A DNA stretch of 64,000 bases, from assembly GCA_015501075.1 (NCBI GenBank), contig JADNYJ010000002.1, positions 62,001 to 126,000 on the forward strand, given 5' to 3'. The notes below the pieces were generated by a model that searched no databases, was not told where the DNA came from, and saw only the letters and a list, made by a program, of their open reading frames with translations. The DNA is from Gymnopilus junonius (Eukaryota > Basidiomycota > Agaricomycetes > Agaricales > Galerinaceae). The first letter of the stretch is position 1. Each line of letters opens with the position of its first letter. Position numbers and translations under genes: made by a program. This document shows positions 46,605-57,197 of the stretch, piece by piece.

Positions 46605-49375
46605 CTAAACTCCATAGTTATTAGTGATAGGGGATCCCAGGGGCCATGTCGTTCCACCAGGAGACACAGAATGGCCAGCGGGCATACGACCAGGTAGAGA
46701 GTGTTGCTCGTAAGGGGGGCTAACTGGCAACGGTGCAGTACTTGAACCTTCCTCAGTTGGTGCGCTGGGTGGTTGATCTTTCCTGAAAAGCGTCGTGTGT
46801 GAGAAAGGATAGAGGGGCACACCGACTTCAAGCGGTTGCTTTTGCGCTGTCATACGGACAATTTCCCTCATGAGGCCTTGCAACAGCCTCTCCTGTCGAG
46901 CTATCGTGATATGTCAAAAAAGACAGACCGTGGGCAGATATCAAGAACCTACTTCCGATGGGCGACCGTTGTCCATATTCCATCATAGCAAAGCTAGTCA
47001 CAAACCAAGTCATCAGAAACGCAATGATCATCATACCGCGCTCGAACCACTGTACCGCAGAACATTGATCTCGCCCCATACGGTTGATTCTTCAGAGTCA
47101 TTGACTTCAATAAAATACTTGCAGAGCTGAACTTGGACCACAGCAGCAAGGTACCAGCATATCTACAAAACTTGGAGGTCAGAAAGAAATCATATAATGT
47201 GAAACACGCACTGTTACGAATGGGTGGAGCCTCGTAATATCCATAGACGTCGCATTTAACGCATAACATGCACTGAGAATACATCGCGCTGCGTGGAGAC
47301 ATCGCATTGTGGACACATTTCCCGGATCTGCAAAATCTATGTAGGGGTTGTGCAGAGTAATGGTCGCCCTATTCTTGTTTCAGCAAGTCGCAGTGGAAAG
47401 ACAAAAGTTCAGCTTACGCATGCGGAATAATGTGAACCATGTATAGATCGGTGTCTAGAGAACTGCCATTGGGCCCATCTACTATCCCGGTATTATTTCT
47501 GAAGATTGGAGGCAAACTGTCAAGAAAATCAGAATAAACTAATTTATCTAGCTCTGTGAAGCCAGGCAAAAAGAAAGGGTTTTGGTTCTTGCTGGGAGGA
47601 GTTGGAGCCCTCAGGTTCCCCCTAACGTTGAAGTCGGTCACTCTGCCGAATAACATCACGGCTTTAATGAGAAGAAGAAAAGAGTCTGTATACTGGGAGG
47701 GATGCCGCGTAAAAATATCGGGTGAAGAAATATCTTGCGGGTTGCTCGGCAGCTGTGTCTGATAAAAAAAAAGGTTGGAAATCATAGCATAAAGATCTAT
47801 TGCAGTCAACGTACCTCTGATTCAAAATCTTCCGTTCTTAGGGGTAGCTCCGTGCCAATGTCTCTTTCGTCGACTGCATGGATCCAGCCACCAACGGATG
47901 CAATGCGGTCAAAGATTATGGTCATCCACCAAGTTCGTCGCCTTGATTCTAGATCGCGCAGGTCTTTGGGAGGCGCTAGATACGCACCCGGAGAACTGTT
48001 TCCATGCGTTGAAAAGGTTCCAGGGTAATTGAGGCGGAGCGGAACCGCGACTCGAGTTTGAAAAGCTGCGAAAATCCATACTTCAACCCATCGGCCTTCC
48101 TGGTAAAAATACCACGAGAGAAGTGTGCATGCCTGCATCACAGAGAAAATATCCTCGCCACTCGCCATTGTTTTGTCAATGTATTGGCGAGTTTTACTGG
48201 CGTGGAACTCTGCGAACTGGTCTCGCCGAGTGCCATCAGGCAACGTCACTATATTTTGGGAGGACCACCTCGAGGCAGCTGCACACTAGATCAAGAATGA
48301 GTATGCCGTCGTGTGAGGAAGAAAGAACACTCAACAATTGCATGAAGAACAGCTGAGTGAGGAAAACCTGGATCTCGAGGAGATAGATGCATAGAAGCCA
48401 TAAATGAGGGTTTGTGAAGTACACGAGACCCGCAAGGATCACATCTAAAGAAAACATCAATGCTAATGACAGATGAGATTTCATGAAAGAATGGATAAAA
48501 AAATGAAACACTCACTAATGGTTCAAAGTTGCCGGGTCAGGCAAGTCAGGGTTCCAGCCCGAAAATAATAGATCCATGAACTGATCAGCGTTGGATCTCA
48601 CATTGACATTCTGCAATTCCGGACTTAAACTTGAGCGAAAGCGGCTGTCAGGGGTGTCAGGATCGATGAGAGTCATCAAGTTGAGTGAAGGCAAGGCAAT
48701 CCCTCCAGTATCAGATTGACGACTCTCAGTACCCACTGCGTTCGAAGGAGGAGTAGAGCGAGAAGCGTTTGGGGGACTTGGCAAAATTGTTTGCTTCTCG
48801 TACAGCTTGCTTTTCAATTCAGCTTTGCCACACATCAGTAATAGTCGGAAGCATATCTGAGGTTCCTGACCTATCTGTTCTTCCAATTCCTTGATCTTTT
48901 CGACTGGGTCGGTATCCGGGGCCAATCTCAGCCCGTCAACAGGATCGTATGAGCATTGTGGTTCCGTCGGGTGACTAGCTCCGTAAGTTATTTAACCTCA
49001 TATACCAGGTGGCTGCCACTTACGCATAACCAACTGGAGCTGGAACGCTGACGAGGGCTTGCCACTGCCTATCGGTATCAAAATCTCAGCCAGGGGCTCA
49101 CCGACAGGTCTGGAGCATAAACTAACTTGACACAAGTCCCGCAGTGCGGGCGTGCAGCGTCACATTTCTGGGCGTTCCATCAGGCCAAAGATGCAGCGTT
49201 AAGCGGAGAGAATTGATGCAACTTGAACGCACGAGTTTTCTTTTCCGACACGAACGACAAGCCTAAGTGCCACTTCGTTCAGCCCAAGATGGTTTAGTTC
49301 CACATTCAAAAAGCAGCATACCTGATTTCTGCGAAGTGCTGGACGAGTGGGGTTTGCGCTAGGTGCCTTGGGCAT
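46605..49375 (-). CDS. Zn2Cys6 transcription factor with fungal_trans region (TF1)
   Basis: Predicted nuclear regulator. Exon 1 (MPKAPSANPTRPALRRNQ) is followed by a 30-nt exon at 49233-49262 (ACRSCRKRKL) and an exon from 49167 (KCDAARPHCGTC), forming the binuclear zinc cluster; the sixth Cys lies in QCSYDPVDG. A coiled coil (VEKIKELEEQI, AELKSKLYEKQ) follows for dimerisation. The middle region has FHTD/HKPSFMASMHL, LLSWYFYQEGRWVEVWIFAA, ESRRRTWWMTIIFDR and WIHAVDERDIGTELPLRTED, typical of the fungal-specific transcription factor domain (PF04082). Exon joins between the fifth and sixth Cys remain unresolved. Similar in organisation and intron positions to the factor at 53881-56881. Confidence 0.85.
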
Positions 49376-50043
49376 CTTTCAATTTCAGGATCGAGACTAG
49401 GGAGGGCAGGCGCCCAGGTGCGTGGAGTGGTTAATTGCTTTGAATTCGCTGCTGAGCAGAGAAGGCGCGTCAATTCCTAGATATCTCCGTGGTTCAGACA
49501 CCGCAGCTTACGGGGATATAAAGAACAACGAAGTTATATGTTGTTTGTCAGTAGATACGAGAGAGGAATCTGTTGGTCACATTGATCGGAGTCAGTTCAT
49601 TATTTAAAGCAATGCGTAAGATCAAGATCCCACCATACTTCAACCTTATCGTTCTAGAAAACTCATTTCTCGATTCCGGTATCAGAATACCAGTTCTCAT
49701 TCTCAAAATTTTTTTAATCATGCAGAATCTCACAGGTGCATCAAGTTTCACAGGCGTTGCACGGCAACGGGCGCTACAGAAATCAAAACTTGGAAGACAC
49801 TACAGGCTTTCACGTGGGCGACTCGTCGGTGAATATGGGGATCATGATCAGTGGCGTCAGGTTGTTGTGTCATAGGTATGGCAGCAGTGCACACATTGTC
49901 TGGCGACGAAAGTCTGCAGTCGAATACCGTCCTTTTTAAACCACTACATGTACAATTGCTCACTCGAAAGTGGGTGCTACAAAAGAGATTCTCCTATATC
50001 CCCGACCGAAGTTTGTATGTAGCCGTACTTCTCACAGAAATAT
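49376..50043. other. Gap with no recognised gene (668 bp)
   Basis: This contains the TF1 upstream region and the 3' flank of the YjbQ-like gene. Plus-strand open frames 49573-49875 and 49736-49939 overlap and read as short hydrophilic peptides without known relatives. They could be remnants of a secreted-protein gene, but no signal or intron model supports this. Confidence 0.3.
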
Positions 50044-50936
50044 TCAGGATCTAAGGGAAACTAAGTCATCGAGCCATAACGCAGTCTGACTTGAAGCAAC
50101 ATACAAGATAGTTGCAACAATACGCCGACCGCGCGGAAGGTGTCTGAATTCTGTGAGGTATATTCCTGCCGTAACAACAATTAACATGCAGACTTCAACT
50201 TAACGACAACTTCACCTTGCCAAGTCCCAAGGTTGAGGCTACCATCTGTAATAGGGATTGTGATTGATGAGCCGACTAGTGATGATTTAGTATGCGAAAC
50301 ACTGTAGATAGTGTCATGCAGATTAACAACAATTCCCATAACGCGCTTGAAAACACGGTCTTACGAGTCGCTGAGAATAAGTAAGTCAGAATGGATATTA
50401 CTTAGGCGGGACAGGCAGGGTCAAATGTTAAACGTTGAGTACTCACTCTGGGCCTTCATCTGTGTGGCGCCAATTCAAAGTCTCGGGGATGATGTGATCC
50501 AATGCCATGTCCATATCTACTAAGAATTGAAATTAAGCAGATTAACGCAACTTAAGAAGCAGAACTCGCCTCTTCGCACGTCTTATTTAACACGCAACAC
50601 TTGAATGAATCTAGAAAGAAATGCTAGCAGAGTGTAATACCTTTGTCAGAGTTTTCATTGATAGTCAGAGCCGCCGAGGTATGTTGACTGCAGCGATAGA
50701 ACCTTTGGCATTTGTAATGCATTCTTTCAATCCAAAAATTGAACCTACATGAATAAATACAACATCCCGACCTGCGATGGTGTCAGATGGAGGTTTCGCG
50801 ATATGCATGTAAAAAGAGGGAAAGAACTAGCCTTTACCCCCTCTAGACCAGGCCGAATTTGAGCAAGCACCTCATCCGTTACCAAATGACAGCCTTTGTC
50901 TCTCTGTGATAAAGTGAATGTATGTTGCCAACCCAT
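50044..50936 (-). CDS. YjbQ/UPF0047-family protein in eight exons
   Basis: Conserved enzyme-like family; the bacterial members have thiamin-phosphate synthase activity in vitro but the true role is unclear. Exons 50838-50936, 50749-50771, 50641-50687, 50570-50581, 50447-50516, 50365-50370, 50216-50301 and 50044-50165 sum to exactly 465 nt (154 residues). They join to [20 protein letters not shown], then [20 protein letters not shown] (the active-site block), [51 protein letters not shown]. Two exons are only 12 and 6 nt. The intron 50517-50569 needs a GCGAGT donor. No single open frame shows this gene; recognition depends on the exon chain. Confidence 0.88.
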
Positions 50937-51288
50937 GAGTACTTAGATTCAAAGGAACTTCGGAGTCCCAACGTATGCTGAGAAGATAAGATGTAGCCCC
51001 AAGGTGCTATTTGGATGTAACAAACAATTGCTAAAGTTTCCTTGTTACAATTGTTACAAATTGACATCTATCTACGCCTATTAAAGACTAAGGTTGGTAA
51101 TCACTAACCTCGATAGACCGGTTGGTATGTACTAAATGGTAAACATAAGTTCGTAAGAAAGGCAGTAGCTCTGGGTGCATCAAAACCCTATCAGGGAAAA
51201 AGCTACCAACTATAGTTACATTTCATTACTACATATGATAATAATTACAAATGGTGAAGTAGTGGGTGTCCACCAAGCGAGTGTTGGC
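50937..51288. other. YjbQ upstream region and Yth1 3' flank
   Basis: This 352-bp gap between two minus-strand genes holds the YjbQ promoter. It is AT-rich, with TTGTTACAATTGTTACAAATTG around 51040-51062 containing a tandem TTGTTACAA. No gene was recognised. Confidence 0.35.
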
Positions 51289-52379
51289 CTACTCTCCGTA
51301 TCTTTTTACCCTTTCACTGCCACCACGATTTCCAGGAACATTACGATTACGGCAATGATTAGCATAGTGCCCCTTTTCCCCACACTGCGAAAAAGCATTT
51401 TTGTTAGCAATTATAACAAATTGAAAATAATAGGTGCTGCCATACCTTAAAGCATAAAACCTCATCTAAATTGCGTCTCGGTGGCCCAGTCATAAGATTG
51501 GTGGGCCCACCTGGTCCAGCTGAACCAATTGCCCCCCTTTCCACATCAGCATATCGACCATATCCCGGTGGAGGTGGTCCCAAATCCTTCGCTGATGGAG
51601 ATGGAGGGTCATAGGCTTTTGGCGGAGGCAGACTGGGCTTCGGACTGTTGATTCTCAGTCAGTGGGAAGCAACAACTCAGAAAAAAAGATACATACTGGC
51701 CTCGAGGGCATTCCGGACCCAGAGGACAAAATCCTGTCAAATAAGACTGACAAGCCACCTTTCGTATGTGTTTGCGAGGACATGTAGGGCCTAAACTGGA
51801 TTGTCAGCAAAATTTAAATTGACCGAAACACTCAGACATGCCTAGCTTGCAGAATCCACGGTTATAATCAGGACATTCTACGCGACGTTCTTTGGGGTGG
51901 GCATAAAGACACTCATCGCCTGCAGAACAATAACCATATTTTGCGAACCACCAACACTCAGGCATTCTTCGCAGATTATACTCATGCAGAAATTCACATG
52001 CGTCGCCCTTTTTGCATAAACCCCTTAACCAATGCTTGCACACGGTTGAAAGTCGTTCTCGTTCACGAGGGTGGCTGGGAAGTTGCCTTGGTGGTTGGAA
52101 GTTCTGAACAGAGGGTGTAGTATGGCGTAGAGGACAGTGTAGAGGCCCAAGAGGACAGCCCGCGGGTGTTAGAGCAAGCCTGCAAATCTGATCATCTACA
52201 TATTCATTAGTGAGACTGAACGAAGGAAGAATGGGGTCTCTGGAAAACTGACCTTTGTCAAGTTTCAAGCCGAGCTCGGTTTTGACGTGTGCCTCTGCAG
52301 GGAAATTGTTCTGGTGAAATTGGGGATTTATAACATCTCTCAGAGCTGACGGCCCAGCTAGAGTATTAACGAGAGCCAT
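51289..52379 (-). CDS. yth1: Polyadenylation factor Yth1/CPSF30
   Basis: RNA-binding subunit of the cleavage and polyadenylation factor that helps recognise the poly(A) signal. Five CCCH fingers are visible: CRLALTPAGCPLGPLHCPLR followed by H, VCKHWLRGLCKKGDACEFLH, ECWWFAKYGYCSAGDECLYA followed by H, ECPDYNRGFCKLGPTCPRKH and CQSYLTGFCPLGPECPRGH, the last split by an intron after CGA GGC CA. A Pro-rich linker then leads to a CCHC knuckle, CFKCGEKGHYANHC, as in animal and plant CPSF30; yeast Yth1 lacks it. Start MALVNTLAGPSALRD is at 52379 and the stop at 51289. Confidence 0.95.
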
Positions 52380-52548
52380 CCTCAGCGACAGTGTGGAATG
52401 TCAATGATGATGGTTAGAGTAAAGCAACAGACTCATTTGAAACTGAGTAGTGCTCCAATTATATAAGCAATGATGACTACCAAATTGACTGCTTTCTTTC
52501 AAACCTTGCGTCACTACTTTATACAAAAGTCTTTCTATTCTGCTGGAA

Positions 52549-53669
52549 TCACCAGATGCCGATAACATTTGCCTTGCCACCACTGCTATTCACTCTCGAC
52601 ACTGAATCCTCCACATCTTCGGTCCACCCTTCGAGTACTTTTTCATCTGAATGCCGCCCCCTGTTCGAACACCTCTGAACCTCTACGAAATATATGCTTC
52701 CGAAGGGGACAACACTAGGCGAAGGTCGGCGATCTATACGTGTCACAAAAAGATCTAGCAACTTGAGATATTTCATGATATCAAGGGAGACAGACGTGTC
52801 CATTTCCGAAGAAGAACGGTTTAACGTCGATAGGACAATCAGGCCCTTCGTTTGGAATTTGTCTCTAAGGACGGAGGGTATACTTGTGTGTTGAGAATGA
52901 GCGATCACCAAAAACCTAGTGAAATTAGCTAACATACAATAAGTTCAGCATACTGTGGAAGAGAAGGGAAGGGCTTGCATTGTTCGTTCTGAATATTTGT
53001 CAAGAGGATTTCTAATCCTTCTAGCAAAGTAGCACATATAGTCGAGCAAATAGCGGCACAGTCTGGTGGGCTACGCAACAGTGCCTTGGCTGCTGCAGCT
53101 GTGGAAGGCGTCTTCACTGTATAAGCCGTTGGTAAATTTCGAGCAATGAAATCGCGACATTGTCCTAAAGCCTGGCAAGGAAATTTTTTTTTTTGAGTAA
53201 TTGCTCTTCTCTGAGAACGTCAGTTGATCTCACCTGCTCGTGGCTCATGATTCTTTTTATTTCTCCCAGCTTGACGCCTTTCCTGACCAAGAGACAATGC
53301 TCGACTTTGAGAGTTATTTCTCCTCGAATGAATGTTCTATGCGGTTCTCTCAACGCGTCATAAGTTTCGATGACGGCCCCGAAGATGGAATTTTCCTGAG
53401 GAACGACTCCGAAAGGGATTTGTGGAGAAAGAGCGTCGAAAACATCTTGAAGCCAATTAGTGTCTAGTGCGAGGGCTATCCAGGATGGGCATCCATACCA
53501 GTGATTGAATTCTGTTCCTCATATGATGCTCCATGGCCGAATTCCTTGAAAGCAGCCTTTCTTTCTTTTAATTCCGCGGTCCATATGTCGAATCGACAAG
53601 CAGACTTGCCTCGTGAGTGTAAGTCCCAAGAGGACCGAGTACAGCGACCGTTAGTTTCTCATCGCTCAT
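52549..53669 (-). CDS. pha2: Prephenate dehydratase (Pha2)
   Basis: Converts prephenate to phenylpyruvate in phenylalanine biosynthesis. Exons 53610-53669, 53499-53556, 53234-53445, 52979-53171 and 52549-52928 sum to 903 nt, 300 residues. MSDEKLTVAVLGPLGTYTHE is the first exon; AAFKEFGHGAS, DVFDALSPQIPFGVVPQENS, EGLEILLTNIQNEQSNFTRF (catalytic TRF) and then a C-terminal ACT-type regulatory region with VLRDKFQTKGLIVL and VTRIDRRPSPS follow. Two of the four introns have GC-AG borders (53557-53609, 52929-52978). The exon sum and the family sequence both require them. Confidence 0.93.
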
Positions 53670-53880
53670 GGTGAGGCCGTGAGATGCAATCAAGTTTTGG
53701 CATCGTTTTCTCATGATGAGGTCACCGGGTCATCCGCTAAAGCATAACTAGAGAGGTATGTAATATGTATGTATGTACAAGATATTTACGATATTACAGA
53801 AAGCTAAACTGAGCAAAGTAAGGAGGCAGTAATGTGAAGAAGTTACAAAATAATTGATAATATCGTAATATTCATAATGT

Positions 53881-56800
53881 TCACGCCAGAGACAGGAAAG
53901 AACCTGGTTCATGGAGACTTTCGTGTAAGCTAATGTTGTTGTCCGACTGCGCACTTTCTTCGAACAAAGTATGAAGCACATGGGGCTCAAGCGGACGAGG
54001 AAATGTGATTTGCACTGGTATTCTTGGCGCAGATCCGCAATGCTTCACAATCAAGTCGTCCAACATCTTGGCAAATCGGTGTGCTAACGGAATGCGTTGA
54101 CCAACCTTTGCGATAGCCGAACTACAGATGTGGGTCACTATGAGTCGCAAGAATACAAGGAAGAATAAACTTACTGGACGAAATCGATTTCCGCACGCAA
54201 GGTAGAAACCTGATCTATACTGTTGGCGTCCAGTGCAGCCTGCAAGAACCGAACGAGCACACGGCCGGCAACAAACCAACAGAACTACATTTGCTCAGCA
54301 TCTCGGGGCACTCAGGAGAAGTGAAGTGTTCTCACAGAGCAGAACGAGTCTAGAAGGGTGATGTCATAGCTTGTTGACCATACACTATAGATTAAGTCCA
54401 AGATTGCTCTTGCAGCTGTAAGAATTTTCAAGGCAGATATACACCCAGACTGTCGGACTTCGGCGTGCGGGTCATGGAGCACAACAGTCGCCCTGGAAAT
54501 CGTAAGAAGTGAAGGCGTTAACGGACAATAAGAAAATGTTACATACACATGCGGTATGAGACAGGTGGTATAAAGATGGTTGTCCACAACGTTATCATTT
54601 ATGGGGTTTCTGAGATGACTAGGAAACGAGGCACGGAAGGATGAGACGATGTGATCTAATTCAATGAACGCAGCTGAGCCTCGAGGATCTACTGGTTCGT
54701 CTGAAGATAATGGATCGTCGCTGTAAACTGTTGCAACAGATGGGTCACCCGCAAAATGCTTGGACCTAAAACGTAGATTGAATGCCTTGACCTGGGCTTT
54801 GGGGCAGATTGATCGGTATTCGCAAAATGTAGAACTAAAGTCACTCACAAATCAAGATGGTGCCTTTGATATATAGGATGAAGGAATCTGTTTGGTTCTC
54901 TGGATGCACAAGAAGAAGATCACGGGATTGAGCCCATTGTCGATCTATGGGCTGAACAAGGGTCTGCAAAGTCACTCATGAACACAATGTAAATATTGTG
55001 AAATACTGGCTTACCCCTTGCAAAAATTGGTCTCCTCTGAGAGGCAGCAGCTGAGAAACGTCTTGATTATCAAGACTCAGTGCCCAACCGTTGCCGCAGC
55101 CGTGCTGACGTTCTGTAGCGTAAGCCAACCAGAATGAATTTCTTCTCGTTTCATCCTCAATCACAGTCCTGGCTGGAGGGAGGATAGATGGAGGTCTCTC
55201 TGACTTCGTTATCGAATGAAACGGTGGGCACATATTGAGCCCGAGAGGTACTGCCAACCGCATCGAATGAGCTGATGAGAGAAAAATCTGAAACGACGTT
55301 AGTAGCAAAAGTCACTTTCTTGAACAATACACACATCGACCCATCTTGTCGTGAAAGTCGTTAAGCACTGGCTCAGTTAGGAAATGGGATTGGAACTTAC
55401 CTTCCGTGCGACCAATAGAACCAAGTTAGGATGATATTAGCTGCAACGACGTTTATATTAATTGAAATTAAAGACAAGATAAATGAAATACTGACCCTGC
55501 AAGACTTGAAAGAGGTCCTCTCCTAGTGCATTAAGTCGTTCTGCTGTCTCCTTAGCTAATTTAGCCTGCTGCTCCGCAAACGAATCTGGTCGATTTTGCT
55601 TAATTCGATATTTCTCCAAGAATATTTCATCTGCATTGTTTGTCAGTTATTATTGAGATTATTAGATTATTACGCAGTTTCATACCCGGTGATACTTCAT
55701 CGTAATTTGGGAGAGGGGGAGAGGTCACGGCAGCCGTATACAGACTACCAATAGCACATATGGCATGTAGAACGGGAGCAGAAGGGAATTTATGATGGCT
55801 TGGAGGTAATGAAAGCGAGTTCATGAAAGTTGGGGCATGGAATAGACGGTTTGCATGGGGGTGAAACATAAAAAAAACTTCGACCCTGTTGGAAGTCATC
55901 AAGGATCGTGTAAGTATGTCCAAATTCCCAAAACTCACAGATGTCTGAGTAATTCTGGACCAGGGAGGCCGGGAGGCCAATTAGGCCACATGATATCAGA
56001 ACCGACAGAACTAATGGTGGTGTCACCGACTGATAATGGTGTGGTGCTGGCATGTTGAGGAGGAGAGTGAGAAAAATGGCTCGTCGATGAGGTGCCGTCT
56101 GAATCATTGTGCTGAGGATAGTGAGAGGATGGCGAATCAATTGGATGACTGCTCGACCTGTTTTCAGAGTAATACAAGGATGAGTTGTTTGAATTATTCG
56201 CTGCATTCTCCTTCTGTCGCAAAAGCATTTCAAGCTCATCTAAAAGGCATGATCAAGGGAGGAAAAGGTAGGTGATTGCAGCCGACGGACTTATCCTGTT
56301 TTCCAACCTCTCGTACCGGTTCTTTGGGCCCTCTGGAACATGAGTGTTTACCTCGGCGACTAAAGCAACATTTCAGAATAATAACCACAAATTCTACTCT
56401 CATTAGCATACCATCGTCAAACGTGCATTCAGGCTGGGGTGGCATGGTTACTCCAGGTGGTGCATGAGACACTGCATGTGCATGAGACCGCAGACAGGTT
56501 GAACATGGCCGTTTGGCATCACTAGACAGTCAAATTCGACTTTAGGATACTTTGGAAGATTAAAAGGAAAGATACCATTTCTGAATTCAAGATTAGGCGG
56601 GAAATAGAAGGGGTTTATTCGACGCTCACCAGCTTTCTTCTCCGGCACTTGGGTGGAAATACCGAGGGTCAATACAACTCCGTGGCGTAAGTACCTAGAT
56701 AAAGAACTCACTTGATGACAGGCCTAGCAAACAGGGTGCGTAGAGGTTCAGTATGCTAGAGATCGAACACCGAGATAGCACGGCTTGCCTGGTTCCGCTT

Positions 56801-56881
56801 CAGAACATTGGGATGAGAGCTGAGTGTCATCAGGGGATTCGATGACGTGCGATTAGAGGGCTGCTGGGGTGCTCGGGGCAT
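53881..56881 (-). CDS. Zn2Cys6 transcription factor with fungal_trans region (TF2)
   Basis: Predicted nuclear regulator related to TF1. The zinc cluster is split over five pieces: MPRAPQQPSNRTSSNPLM..KRNQ, then ACHQ (12-nt exon 56712-56723), CRRRKL (18-nt exon 56630-56647), a 5-nt exon 56576-56580 that completes KC, and DAKRPCSTCLRSHAHA..ECTFDD (56412-56521). A coiled coil (LENRVKLQALLTELEMLLRQ) and Ser/His-rich region follow. The fungal_trans region has VFFMFHPHANRLFHAPTFMN, PVLHAICAIGSLYTA, EDETRRNSFWLAYATERQ and LSLDNQDVSQLLPLRGDQF. The C terminus is HESLHEPGSFLSLA. The first intron has a GCAAGC donor. Boundaries of the middle exons are approximate. Confidence 0.85.
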
Positions 56882-57197
56882 TCTAAGGGACAGAAATCGG
56901 GGACTGATGCTAGAGTAGAGCGCAAGCACAACGCTGTGTCAGGCGCAAGGTGGGATCATTTGTGTCAGCTCCACCGAGCGCCTCTCCATTATCCAGCGCC
57001 CACGTGCACATCTTCACCCGCAGATAGCACTTTAAAATTATAGTAGTGAGTTGAGCCTTAAACTTGGTCTCGCAAATTAAAGATGAACAATTCTCCTCAT
57101 TGTGAAAATTCCACAAAACATAGATAAAGATAGGACTATAACTGGATGCAACCTACGAAAGAACGAAATATAAAATGATAGAACCTTAGTAATAATA
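56882..57197. other. TF2 upstream region
   Basis: This 316-bp gap between two minus-strand genes carries the TF2 promoter. Minus-strand open frame 56910-57116 has no support. CCACGTGCAC at 56999-57008 contains an E-box-type CACGTG. Confidence 0.35.
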
